This document shows positions 14,001-29,000 of a stretch of DNA of 64,000 bases, in pieces. The notes under the pieces are model-generated. The model ran no database searches and was not told the origin of the DNA. It saw nothing but the letters and a program-made list of their open reading frames with translations. This DNA comes from Prostheceraeus crozeri (lineage: Eukaryota > Platyhelminthes > Polycladida > Euryleptidae). Each line of letters starts with the position of its first letter. The first letter of the stretch is position 1. Location: contig CAJQUW010007119.1 of assembly GCA_907163375.1 (NCBI GenBank), forward strand, positions 147,950 to 211,949. The letters run 5' to 3'. The translations under genes and the position numbers were made by a program.

Positions 14001-17000
14001 CACTTATTAGATTTTTCCAATTGAATAACAAAATTATTGGGGTCTATGAGCTTTACGGAAAAGCATCAATAACAGCTGAAAATTAATCTAGTATTCATCC
14101 TGCTTCATTTATTCATTGACTACTAGACGTGATGTTTTCGACGTCGAATGAAAGCAGCGTGGAACTAATGTCTTGGAATTTGCGGTGCAACAGTTGTATG
14201 TCAACATTGAACTTGAATCATAAACTGGCTCAGTCCTCGATGGTGCAGGAAGCTCTATAAGTTACCGAATCTTTTTCTAATTCAGATTCTGGTGCTGATG
14301 ACATAAAATTAGATGCATTGATTGGAGTGTAGGTTAAGTGTCACGATTTTATCACTTGTGTTAGACTTCTTTTGTCACAATATAGACTACAAACAGCGCA
14401 ATGTTATTGAGCATTCCAGCAACGGTTGATAACTATGAGTATACCCTTGTTTTTTAGCTCTGTGGACGATAGTGCATTGCAATTGGTCTTTCCTCTCTAA
14501 TTTTCGTGCCATTGGAAATGCGGCGTTTATTTAAGTGTTGATGACCTCTCAGCTGGTGCGCTCATCAGAGATGCGGCGTTAATTAAAATGTTGATCTCTC
14601 AGCTGGTGCGCTTATTAGAGGGCGGCGTTTATTGAAGTGTTGATGACCTCTCAGCTGGGGCGTTTATTAAAGTATTGATGACCTCTCAGCTGGTGTGCTG
14701 ATTTGAGGGTGGCGTTTATTAAAAATGTTGATCTCTCAGCTGGTGCGCTTATTAGAGGGCGGCGTTTATTGAAGTGTTGGATGACCTCTCAGCTGGGGCG
14801 TTTATTAAAGTATTGATGACCTCTCAGCTGGTGTGCTGATTTGAGGGTGGCGTTTATTAAAATGTTGACCTCCCAGCTAATGCGCTTATCAGAGATGCGC
14901 CGTTTATTAAAAATATTGACCTCTCAGCTGGTGTGCTTATAAGAGGGCGTTGTTTATTAGAGCAAATAAGGTAATAGGTGAGAAGATTCAGGACAACCAA
15001 ATACAAAGAAATCTATTTTTTTTGAAGTTCGGATTTTTTAATGCACTCTCAGTGGAGTAAAGACTAAACAATGCAATAATCAGGACTAAAACACATTCAA
15101 AACAAAAAGTAGCGAAGCTTTCACCCCACACTGACGACGCTCTTACCCGCTTTCCTCATATTTAGACACATGATCCACAAGTGGACGAAGGAAATTAATG
15201 CAGAATGTGAAGTTCTTCTTCAGTTTATCAGCATCGTCAGGTGTTCGTATTGCAGAAATCTGAGATTTGACATAGGGATCTAGGTCTGGCAACCGAAAGT
15301 TAGCTGGCCATCTACAATTTGCAAGAGCAGTAAAGTCCGCAAAAGTGATGTGCAACCTCTCTTTCTGACAATATCGCAATCCATCGTCATCTTCGATCAC
15401 AACATCACCATCAGTTTTGAGAATCAGTGGAAAATCAGGAGGAAGTCCCAGCATTCTGAGTCCTGAAAAATAAAAATTAAGGATCAAAACTGTCTATATT
15501 AAAATTGCTGTTATCATCGGAAAATTTCGGCTTTTCGGAAAGACGCTGATCAATTTTGACCGAAAGATTAGCCGACAGTTAACTATCGGGAAATTCTATG
15601 CTTATTGAATCAGACAGAATCTTCCAATGCATTCGTTTTTGTTTCGAAGTATTCTATTCTATTCAAATTCTATGGACTCAGGCATCTACGTACTTTCATC
15701 GATATAGTAGTGACTATACCAGTGTGTGGTGATTTATCTGACAACTGCACATCGTCATCAAACCACAATGCAGCAGACACTGATAAAGCGAAGAAAAATA
15801 CCCTTTGAATGCAAAAACGCAAATGAAATCCATCACCACGTACAGTTGTTGTTTTACTTGGATCGCAGTCATCAAGCAAAAAAAACTATTTCAGATCCAC
15901 TTTTCATACGGTAATTTCCTAATTATTATTTTCTCCACACATTTCAAACTTGCTTGTTAAATAACATATCGAATAAATCTGTCAAGAAAAATGTCAATGT
16001 CTGAAATAAAACAGGCGCCGCGTGCATCTTATGCCGAGAAGCGTATCATGTGATCATATTAACAAACCCTACGTGTGTATCTTGAGAGATTTTGTCACAT
16101 TGATTACATCAGTCTTCCTGATAGTGAGCCTGTGGGTTGCTCGTTGCTTTGCCGAAGTTTAAGCATTGACCAAACGATAATGGATCATCTATACTTGTTT
16201 CTAAGTATCCAACTTTTCTCTGCAGATGATACAACAGCATTCTTGTTGGCCATGATAAGACCTCTACCAGTCTACGTTGTGCGGCGGTGAACTGTTGCAT
16301 TCAGAAGTGTCGGGATTGTCAATTAAACGAGGAAAAGTAATAATTCGGAGGATTTGAAATCTACACTTTATCGTTTTTCAAGCAGCGAGCATCTTTGAAG
16401 AGCCTGGCAGAAGGCAACACTTCGTGAAAATTCTAAAATCACTGATAATAAATCGATGTGCTCTCAACATATTATAGCGTGAGTTTTGCAACGCACTGTT
16501 TTCATTTGTGAAAACGTTACATTCAAATAAAGTAAAATTTCAAAGTAAATATCAAACACTCATCTGGAAATTCCTTTGATAAAATGAAAGACATTTCCAT
16601 TACATGCCTTGTGCAATTCTTCAAATATCTTCAGAAAAATATAAAAAACTAACATAATATGCAATAACAATAGTTAGAGATGCCATCAAGTGACAATTTG
16701 ATAGTGTAATCTTCAGGTCTACCCGTGAATATTTCGTCCGATACTACAAAAGTCAACACGACAGTCATAGAGATTCAAAGCATGGAAAATAATCCTATTG
16801 AAGCAAATGAAATTAAATGAAAATCTCCTCAGCCTAAAGGACTTTCGGAGAGAAAATCCAGTGAATTTGAGGGAAATGCTGGGTGCTAATTTCTCGTCAA
16901 AAGAACGCTGTAAATATGGTAAAAGGCATGGACATTGTCACATGTACGTGAACTCCAATCAATCAGAGAGGACATTATCATGCCACAATTACGTGACATG

Positions 17001-20000
17001 CACAAGAAACTGAGAAAATAATCGGAAATTTGTTCCAACTTAGAACGAAACATCTCTTAGCAAAACAAAAACATATTGATTTTTTCGAGCTGTTACTGCT
17101 GCCACCTCTAATAAGTAATCTATCATGGCTTCATTAGTTGGTTAAGAAAAAGAAAAAATCCATTTATCCCACGAACATTTTTTTAATAGAAGCACAGAGT
17201 TTAGGTAATAGTTATTAACAACATTATTCGATAGAAATCATAAACTAAGATTGCATCTCAATATTGACTTTAGGGTCTATACTACTCGTACATCTGCATT
17301 TAGGGAGTCATCTTCCTTCCCCACAGAATTAGATTGTTTAATCGTGTCACTTTGCTAGAAGTGCGAACTGATTCAAACAGATGGCACATGCAGGAACTTA
17401 ATAAGTGGGCAAAAAGAAATTTTTAATACCTTGCAGAGATAGGAAAAATAGTCGTGCGTCGCTTGCAGATTGCTCTGAATTCCTTTAAAATGCTCCGATC
17501 GCCGACTCCTTCAGATTCGAAGAATTCAGATCATTGCGCAAAAGTTTTCTCGATAATGTTGGGCCCTCCGATCATTTTAAAAAAAGTTAGCAGGCTCATG
17601 AAAAAACGTTCACAAACTTCTCTGTAGAACTTGACATCGTCTGTGTCTCTTTGCTGTGTGATTCGGTTGATAGCAGTCACTGAAACTTTGCACAATTTGG
17701 CGTGTTTAATGTTGAACTGGCTGCTTATTGTTCGATTGCTATGACACTTAGTCAGCATATTGTGCCATTTCAATAGCGTTACATGTTCCAATGCTTCCCT
17801 TCTAGTCAAACAGAACAAGAGACGAGCTGTCTAATTCTGTGGCCTTCCCCTTGCAAATGTATTTCATCATAACTGTTCGGAAGTAATTTAAGCAACTCTC
17901 ATTTTGATCATGTACTAGAGTAGTAGAGTCTCATGTAGTAGAGTGTCATCGTAGTTCTATTGTTTACCTCCATTATCCATTTTCCATTTGTCCTCTATTA
18001 CCATTATCCACTGTGTGTAGTCTCAGATATAATGTAGCATTAGTGCACTTGCAATCGGTGTAGTAGCATCATTGTATTCCATGTTTTACCTCCACTTTTC
18101 CAATTTTTATTCATCGGTCTCCTGTTGTTTTATAATATCCATTTTTAATTTCCTTAATCTATGGTGACCATTGTCCTATTCTATGTATTTCCACTACCAG
18201 CATCTATAGTCGGTAAGGTATATTAGACGTCTGTTTTGAACGTGTATGCGGCAGTGCTTGGAATCTATAGTATTAGTATATTAACAGCAAGAATGAGCAG
18301 TGTTACAAGTCTAAAGATTTCCATTTTTACCAGACATTGGGCCAAAGCTGATCAATTTTAATTCGTTGCCACGAGAAAGCTCCATTGAGTTCTTTTAAGA
18401 ATTGATTAATCCAATGGTTACAGTAGCATTGCATTTGTACACTTGCGGATTGGAGAACGCCATCATTCCTCATTAGGACTACTTCAATTAATAATTTAAA
18501 TTAGTAAGCATTGTATTCTATTATAAATGGCTGCTGGGATGATTTTCATCATCGCATGAGAATTTTTACAATCAGGTAGGAATCTAAACATTTTCGAATG
18601 TTAATAAATGCCATGTTTATCACAAAACATCGAAAATTATACGTATAACCTATTTTTGATATCATTATTTGAATTTTATATGAAAACTTGATCATTCCTG
18701 GCGAACCTTATTTTTTCGACTAACAGTATATTCAGCTTACCAACTTTAACGAACTGCTCAAACGGCTTTATCAGAAGATCCCTGACACGACTTCCATCTT
18801 CAGTTGATACTCGAAGCACATTATGTCTCTGAAATAATGGCGTAAGCATATGACTATGAGTCTCAATGTCACCATCTTCTTCGACTCACCGATATCTCTT
18901 GATGCTCTTCGTCACTTTCATAAACTGACACAGTCCTGAAAATGTACGCACATAGCATTCAAGGGTCACCGCTTTTTGAATTCAATAATGATTATAAACA
19001 GCATGCTACTTAGCAGCAAGATTATGACAGTATGATTAATGAGTTATGTATTTTGGCTATTCAAAATCAGTTTAGGTTGATATTGATAACAGAGGGATAC
19101 ACAAGATCTCTGATGTGAGCACGTATAGGACAACTGACTCCCGAGGAAGAATGCTGGGGCTAGATAAGACGAATTATGAGAAAAATGTATGAATTTCATA
19201 TGACGAAATAGTGAATCCAATACCTGAATGAAAATCAACAAGCCATTAACAATTTTCGATTACAAGTTTTAAATCATGGCTCACGCGCTTTTTTCAAAAA
19301 GGTCATTCCACGAAATCTCATGACATTCTTGATGATATTCCATAACCTAAAAATTGCTAGAAATTACAACATAGTTCTAAGAGGCAAATGTCTGATTAAC
19401 TGCAATATGATTACTTCATATACCGCAGAAATGGATTAGTTTTCAGAGCACTTCGGCCTATGCCACGGTTAGAGACCAACATCTATGCAGTTCCTCCCGG
19501 TGCGCAACGAAACGTCATTGGTGAAATTATACATGTAATTATACAGTAGGAGATGAAAGCTTATTCACCGCTTGAAGCTGTTTATCCTAAGGCTCTTTCC
19601 TCTTAATCATGAACACTAACTGAAACTCAGGAAACTAACTGTTTCACGCGGCGATAGCGTAAGGTAGAACGACGCGTCTCCGTTCACAATCCTACTCAAA
19701 TGCGGCTTCTTGTAGAAAATGATCAATAATAAGAAATGATGAGTCAACACTATTTCATGCAAATATATGTTCCTCTTTCATCGGTAGACCATGAATGTAG
19801 GTGCAATAAGAAAACGGCACATGTACACGGTGCAGCACATGTATCCTCCGAATATTCAAATGATTCATCGTGCATGCCAGTTCTCATAGAAAATGCGCTC
19901 ATCATTACGGATTCCAAGATGAATTGCATGATGGAAGTCTAAAGAGCTATAGAAATTTGTGAATTATTTGTTTTCAATTCAATATCTGACTTTTACTTTG

Positions 20001-23000
20001 TAGCGCTTCGTGTTCAATGCTTGATTTCCATTCTTTTGAAATATACAACTATTATTATTATTTATGATACAAAGTTCAAATAATGTGTAACTAATTTCAA
20101 AATTTCTTGTCTTAATTCATCAACTTACTTGCAAAATTGAAAGATTTCATATTGATGTGCTGTTCTGCGATATTCTGTGCAATGATTCTATTCAGTTTCG
20201 ACAATTAACTTCTGGCAATTAAATAAACTATTGACATTGACATCACGTTGAAACTAGAGGAGATATGCCGGCGTCAATCGTTCATCGATGCCGTTTTCTA
20301 GCTATTTCAACAATACTCAGCGAATTTCAAAAACTAAGTTTGCAGAATTTCAACCATCCAAGTTCAATTGTCGCACCTTGTGCATAAAAATGTAAGCCTT
20401 ATTGGATTATCTTCTGCGCATCTAGCTTAACTTATATTTAGATATAAGACAGTGTATGTGGATTTTGATAAACATGTTTAAATAGAACACTATGTATGAA
20501 TTCATCTAGCAATTTCACACTGATGCATTGATATCAGCCGATGATTAATTCCTTACATTAACAGTGATCCATTATATTGGTTTATCTTTTTCAGTTCAAT
20601 ATCATTTATTCATTATGCGAGTATATGGAGGAACCAATGCCGTATAAATTGTATACAGGAAATTAATGGTGAGCGTGACAGAACAAAAGAAACATTCGAT
20701 TAGCTCCTACAGAGATCCGAAATCCAAATGGCAAAAACGACGGAAACCGCTGATATAATTTCAAAGCTCCACGTGGATATGCATTTATGCAGAAATACAT
20801 GCGACGTATTATTCCTCTGACTGGTCAAATTGTTATGGTGATAATAAAAATTGACTAGAAATTCGAATCAAGTAGTCGCCCATTCATCGCCGATTTTGCG
20901 ATTGGCATACTTGTTTGTCAAACAGCATTGTTTGAACATGGCAGGATTAACAACATCATTGATTAATAGAATTCCGCATTTTTATTGCGAGCCCAGAATC
21001 AAAAGCGACTGTGCTATGATATTGCAGTATGCTGCGATGCGTCAAGAAGTAAACAGGCCTTGACTTGACACCTTTGTTCACCCGGCGCTGTGGTCTTGTG
21101 GAAGAGTGCACGCTTTGCGTCCAGAGTTTTAAAATTGATACACTCTGCATTCTTGCTTAACACTCAGCACAATAAGTATGACACGCCTTGAACGTTTAAT
21201 GTCTGCCGGTGGGAACGCACCACCTGTCCTCTTAAGGACAAACCTAAAAGTCTTATTAACTATAAGTTTATTAAAATTATGAAACATTTAGACGTCGTTA
21301 TGGGAATGTCCCAGCTTCAATATGAGAGTAGGATAAATAACAACTCGGCCACATGGAAGAAAGACTCCGTACCTAATGTGCTCCGAGTATAGGTTCATTT
21401 ATATATTTATGCTTTGCGTCCTATTCTTGTGGTATCTATTTCGCTGATGCTTCAAACATAGACGAAGTAAAGAATACGACAACAACACTTACATAGATGA
21501 ATTTTCTTCTTGAGAAAGGTCAGTTCGACTCTGATTCGATTTCCTTTTTTTCATCGGTGGAGAGCCACCTTCTCCATTTCTCGAACGTTTGTATAGCATC
21601 TGCATTTCCGTTCTCTTATCACTGGTTACAAATCTTCTTTTATATTCAAGTTTTTTGATGAATTTTTTCTTCAATGTATTCTGGAAGCAAAATCAAGTTA
21701 GACACGATCACCAATAATTATCAAATTCTTCGCCAGAGCAGGTAACTGTCACAATAGCTGTTATAATCTCGATAGTCCTGTCAGTCATGCCCAAGTGGTT
21801 CAAATCAGCCAAATCACAAAAATTTTCTGTCAATTTAGTTAAAACAAAACCATTCTCTGCTTAATGATGTATACAATACATCTAAAATTCTGCTCTGTCA
21901 CTTTGAGATAATTGTATTCAATTATCTTATTTAGTATAAAAGACAGGCTTCTATAACCGTAAGATTACGTACGAACTGATTATACAGTACAAACAATAAC
22001 GCAGTATAATTATGATAAAGAAACAAATGGATTGCAAGTAATTGTTCATGGAACTTCAAATTTTGTAAAGGATTGTTTCACCAAAGAATTATCATGTACA
22101 AAAACAAGCTTGCTTTAGCGGTTCGACCTGAGAGAACATCGCTTTATGTTGGCAGTTAGTCGTGCAATGTTCCATAATCTTTCAATGGGAACAGCAATAG
22201 CGGGAATCGAGAAGACAAATCGGGCGATGAAACTGAACTGCTCATTTGCTGTGTGTGAATTATGTTGATCTTCAAATCAAATGAAGTGGATTGATAAATT
22301 TCATCGAATTTGATTTCATTTGTTTCTGATTCTTCTGAAAATTCGCTTCTCTTGAAAATAGACGCCGACGGAAACTATTGGCGAGGCGTAGGATTCCGTT
22401 TCTTTAGTATGTTCTAGTTAGATGGGGCTCTTATATTGACTTACTTGACTTAATCGCTTAGGCTACAATCGCCCCTTGCTCCCACCAGTTTGCTCCAACG
22501 GCTCCAACTTCTACTCTGGGCTTGGCGTTCCAAGGTGTTAACTGGCTGGCCCGTGTCCGTTAGTATTTGGTCCCTTCATCTTTTCACTGGTCTTCCGCGC
22601 GGTCTTAGGTTGGAGAGGTCCTGCCTGAATGCCCTTGAGACATAGTGATCTCACGGTCTTCTCGCTACGTGGCCAAACCAGCTTAGCCTGATCTCTACGA
22701 TGGTAGTGTTCATGTGGAGGTTCCGTCTGATGGCTTCGTTCGGAATACGGTCTCGGATGCTGGTTCCATAGATGGCACGCAGACACTTCATTTTGAAGAT
22801 CTCCAGTTTTCTTTTCACTTTTCAGTGTCCATGTCTCGCATGCGAAGATGGCTATAGATATTATGAGGGCTATGTGCAGTCTTATCTACTGTATCTGTAC
22901 AGTCCTCTTATATTAAGGATCGATATAAAGTAGCATTTAAACAATATCTAGTAGTATATTTCGATAATAGCTTCACTATCCAAGTTTATCTTATGTTGTT

Positions 23001-26000
23001 AACTGAGATTTCTAGAGGATGATGATTTCATTTAAATTATTGAATTATACTTTGAAGACGCAATGCCGATACCATAGTGAAAAGTACCTCATGCTTGGAA
23101 AAACTATTGCATTACTCAATAAAACGCAGACGTACTGCAGCTACATTTAAAAATGATTTTAAACGTGGGTATATAATCATGTTTTGTAAATTGCTTCAAA
23201 TTCCTGTTTTCAAAGATGATTTTAAAAAATGATAACAAACACAAGCTTTTATACCGTCTTGTAATTATAGACATGGTTGCAGAACCATATTTCGAAATAG
23301 AGTTTTCTAACCGTATTTTTGTACACGTTCATTTAAATCGTGTTGATGACCAGTTGTCACAACTTTACACGGGCGCGGGCCGCATTCGGCAAGGAAATAA
23401 GGCCGTCGACTGCAGTTTGCATTATTCAACTTTTTCACTATCTACGTCTATTAGACGCACCGTAAAGCAAGTAATTGTTAAATTGCATTGATGTTCCTCA
23501 TGAAAGCATTTGATGAAATTTTACAAATATTTGGGATAAGAATTTTCATGAATTCATTCATTGAAGTATGTTTTATAAAAACGACGCAGGTTACTTGCAA
23601 GTTAATGCATTCAGTTACAATCATTTACTTATTAAGTTACGATCCTTTGGGATCAGCTTCTTCGAGTCAACTGAGGGTAGGGCTAAACGAAGACAAACTC
23701 CAAGAAATGTCCGATTCAGAAGATTTCCAGCTCTGGATTTGATCGACTCTACTGCGGAAAATGTTTGACTCACAAAGACAAGCACATACGTGCGCTTCCA
23801 AACATTGAGAGAAAGCGAAATCCAAAGTTGCGGTGCAAATTAGGGCACTGATCTTCAGAGAGAATTAAATGTGTTGAAGCTTTTCGCAATCTGCTAGAAA
23901 TTTTGGAATCGCTTGACCAAGTCTTACAATAGGGTATCAAGGGCCTCAACAACTGCTTCTATCAATGCTATCGTCATAGAAAATGAAATCATCAATATGA
24001 AATCTAATTTGCAATTTAAGCGTGAAACATACAATTTAGAACAAAACAAAGTCAATTTTTAAACATAACTCTACAGATGTCAAAGATGAAGCGAATTTTG
24101 AAATTTTCAAGAGGATGACGTGGACCGCATTGGACAACTCTAACAGACTATGCCTTGATGCCTTAATTTTATATTCACACCGAGAGCAGATCAAGACTAG
24201 TGAGCCAATAATCCTTCTGCCTTTTCAGGCCTTGTGAGGTTCAGAATACATCCAAGAAAAATTATTGATATGGACGAATGTAAGAAGTAAGTGTATATGA
24301 AGTAATCACTAATAACTTTCGAATAGCATGTTATCGACATCACAGGTGCTCTAGTCTGCGAACCAAAGCGGCCTTTGAGGTTGCGGATTCATTCAATAGA
24401 TTGTTAAATAGAAAATAAATGATCGTGGAGTAAAAAATTATCTTTTTAGCCATAAAAGCATGATATCTTTTTAACCCTATATCCCTAAGTGCATGTGATA
24501 TTCACTCGCAATCAAAGGAATTCAAAGAGCGGGATTTCTGCAATTGAAGTTTTATTGTAGGCACTCACCCACGAACCATCTCTATCCATCAACTTCGGGT
24601 AGGTCCTGCGAATAGTTTCTCCAATTTGAATAAGCTGGGTTTTGGACAAATAACTAAAAAACAATTGCATGACCATTGGTTATCCAACTTTGTCAAGGTC
24701 AACAGGAAAATGCTGACGCTCTTACCCACTGTCCTGATATTTCGACACATGCTCTACAAGTGGTCGAAGGAAATTAGCACAGAACTGAAAGTTTTGCTTC
24801 AGTCTATCAGCATCGTCAGGAGATTGTATTTGAGCGATCGATCGTTTGAGCTGCGGATGTATATCTGGCAAGCGAAAGTTAGCTGGCCACTTACGCATCT
24901 CAGAAGCATTATAGTCGGCGAAAGTAATGTGCAAATTTTCTTGAAGGCAGTATTGCAATCCTTCGTCATCTTCTATCACATCATTGCTGTCTGTCTTCAG
25001 GATCAGTGGAAAATCCTGACGAAGTGATAAAATCCTGAGTCCTGAAATGAAAGACAAGGTCAAGGCTGAAGACAAAAGACCTGACAGTCAATGTATTCTG
25101 ATTATCACTTTTTCGTCACCCGGCCTTCTCGCACTTTCTGTGACCCTGGTCGTATGATCCGCCTGGTCCTGAACCAACGACACAACTATCGTAAAAATGG
25201 ATCAAGCTTTTTGTTCAACACGTTCATTGGTTCGACAAGATATCTTTAAAAACCGTTCATTTCATCGACAACTTCTACGCAGAATTCTATGTTCCATTTC
25301 GCTAATGCGTTCATTTGTTCGAAAAAATGATCATCAGATATCAATGTGTTACTTTTCTATGACATAGATCATCATGATATAAATCCCAAACCTTGATCTC
25401 CAGCATGCTTTATCTGTATGCTCAAATCAAAATTTGAATGGGATGTTTTAGATAACATAATTTGCGATATTCATTAGTTTGCTTCCATAATTTAATAAGA
25501 TGGAGAGAGTTTCAGGAAAAACATCAAAAGATGAACCTCTGCTCGTTTCTAGTGAATATGCCTACATTACTGACAGAAAGAGGAACGATGAAACCCATAG
25601 GAAATGTACTGAAGCTAATTCAAAGAAATACAAAGCCTATAAGTACAACTAAATGTACGTCGAACAAAACGACCATCCCCGCAAAAATATGTCAAATATA
25701 CCTTCGAAGATGTTCTATGGTAAATTGAACAAAACAAAGATGTTCATTTCAGGTTTTTACAATTGGAAAGTAATCTGATTCCATAGTGTAAGTTATTGAG
25801 TAGTTTATCAGTGATACAGAGAAGTATATCTTTTGTAAGGCTCCGGCTCCCCAATCGTCACTGTGCATAAAATACAGTTGTGGCAATGTTTCAAAGATAG
25901 CACAAATTTTGTAGCTTGGCTAGACCTAAAAATATCCTAAAAAGATACTAGCATTTTATAGATAAACCGAGTCAAAAGCGTTGTGGATCAAGCATCATTT

Positions 26001-29000
26001 GTCTTTGGGTACAGGAGATCAGTAGCTCATTTATGAACTTACCGGCGCGTACAAACTGTCTGAATGGTTTTATCCGAACGTAACTCCTGCGGCTTCCGTC
26101 TTCATTCGATATTCGAAGCAGGTCATGACTCTGGAATGATATCAATAGACATTGAAAAAACAGAGCATTCTTGTGACATGACATGATACAGCTAACAAAT
26201 TTATTTTCAGCTTGCAACTCGAAAACAGAAATTTTCAATTAAAATTATATCTCAATCCAATGTAGTATCGATTGATTCCACAATAGTGAAATCTAAGACT
26301 TACTTGTTCTTTCCTTTCTGCTCTCGCAGGACTTTTTTCTGCGAGTTGCTGAGGGCTGGATACACTGGAGCGATTTATCGTTGTTGATCTTTCCGGTTCC
26401 TATACAATGATAAATCAATCGTCAATTGATCATTATCATAAACATCATGAGCAGTACATTTAGCTTAAAACTCATGGTCTTGCAAATGTTGTAAACACGG
26501 GTTGCAAACGCACCATTAAAACAACGGATATTAAGTAAAACGTTTCCCCTTTTCAATGAGAGACAGGTCATCGTGGCATCGTAGCACATTGGCTAAGTGC
26601 TTGGCTTAGCGATCTTTTGTTCCAAGGTTTGAGACCTGGAAGTGTCATTGGAAGTCGGTAGGATGGGCATCCGGACTGAAGGTACCACAACGCTTCAGAA
26701 AAGTCTGACTATGTCAACACTGTTCAAGCCGAGAGTAGTGACGTTATGGTTTCGTTTCATTCATCATAGGCAGCACACACATTATTCGACACTCGCCCTT
26801 ATTCAAAAAGAAGTATGACAAGCAAAGAAAGTCCGAAGACATGGTTGACACTACTGAGCCATGCAATCATGACATGCTCGAAGTAGAACTCCCGATGTAG
26901 TAAACCAAGGTATGTGAGCTACATTTGCGCTGATAAGTAACATTTCTTGCTCATCGAATGGATGGGCCTCCTATACGTTTATTACAGAAAAGATTTCCCG
27001 CAAGTCCTATGCTGCTTTGTTTTTTTCAGTGAGAGAAAAGTGTTTTACGACAGAGTGGTTCCTTTGAATTGGCATGCATTCTATGGTTTGGTTATCATAG
27101 AATTGGCTCTTGCTTCGTCAATTTAATAACGGCAACATGAGAACAGTTCAAATGCACGTACATTTTGTGTACTAACAAACAATCCCTTAAATATAACATT
27201 GACTTAAAATAAAATTAAAAAATAAATTAAATATAACATGACTTACCCCTGACTCTTCTTCCTGTGCTACAACCCTTGCCTCTGCAAACTCTCGTATACT
27301 GGAGTAGTCATCATCACTGGCTTCGAGCTCGTTCGATATTGGAAGGAAGATAGGAGTCTGGAATATAGCAGGAAAGAGAAAGACATGTAATGTATAGGTA
27401 TCAACAGCTTTTATCTACGAGTTTCTTCGAATAGCAGTACACTATCATTCTTTTATACCATCATTTTTTTTCGAAACTCCTCATTTCGATACCTTCATTT
27501 TTCGGATACCGAAGGAAAAACAAATTCAAGACTTGATAACATACTCGCAATATTCAATTTACAGCGATAAGCAAATACAATAATAGATTCACAACAAGTG
27601 TTGCCTACTGTCAATAATGGAAGTAAACAAATCCATGACATACTTGATGGTCCTCTTCTGCAACCGCAAGTCTTTCATCTGCTAGTTGTTGAAGGCTGGA
27701 TGCACTGGAATCTTCTAGACTCATTCTTGTTTCCATTGGTGATTCCTTTACAAAATTAAACATCAATTGGTCATGTGGCACACAACACGTCTAGTAAATG
27801 TAGTTATCAAAATATGTTCTTGTAATGTTGAAAATATGCTGTCTTTTCGCATCGTCTTTTCTGTATAGAGGTTTGCAGTCCTCGCAAACACGAAGTCAAC
27901 TCTTTATTGCGCTCTTAGCCGATTTATCTATTGCAAGTGCAATAAAAGAATGCTATATACCTATCTATTATCGTCGTGAATAAAATGTAATGTAGATATT
28001 CTGTCATTAGCTAGAACAGGTTAAGTTGTCAAATTATCTGAAACTGAAAATTTACAATGAATCATTGCCAGCGCGAAAATAAAACACGACCCGATTGCTA
28101 AAACACGAATAGGAACACGACACGAGACACGATCTTGTTCACGTCACAAACGCAGAATGTAATTCAATAGTTAATATTGGGCAATAGTTAAGGAGATAAT
28201 ATTTTAAGTTGAACAACAATTTCTCGGCATTTTTCATATAACTGTTCGCACCTCACTTAGATATTTTGCAGTGTTAGTCTTACTGAATAATACTGTCCAC
28301 TAATTTCCGAAACTGTGACAAAAGACGTAGTAGGAGAAGTTAGCAGGGGTCTCACTCCAAAATCATGGAATTTTTGCCATTTTCTTTGATAGGTTGGAAA
28401 ATATTAATTAAATGATGATAATGGAATAACGTCATGTATAAATCAGGGATGCGGAGTCCTATCATTTTGATAGGACTCCGACTCCGGGTGTCATGTATAT
28501 AAAGCCTTTTTTGAAAAATTAACTGGTAGTCAACATCATAGATCATTAGAGGCTTACTTGAACCTATATTTAGTGATCATTGCTGTATCAATTATCAATC
28601 ATTTTCGATGAAAGTTGATCAAATGTCGCTTTAGTTGGATGCATACGACTCGGCTCCTCCCATCTTCTTGATGTGTGCTTCACAAGGTTTTTCTCCAGTC
28701 TCTACCAGGCAGGAAAATACCCATTCTTCTCCAGAAAATATGATTATACCTTCGATTTAGAGGAGCTATCACACACGATTAACGCGAGGGTAAGAGGTAA
28801 TGTTCTCAAACAAGCTAGTATTTCACTTTTGTCTCTGATGTGACCCTTGGCGCGTAGGTGTGATCGAGGCTAGGAAGGCTTGTCTTCTCTACTAAATCAC
28901 CGAGTGAAAAGACAATCCTATTTTCACTATAACGGTTCATTCCGTCAACTATTACAAGCTTTGCATGTAGCAGTGTCTCTGTACTTTTGTTTGATGGAGA

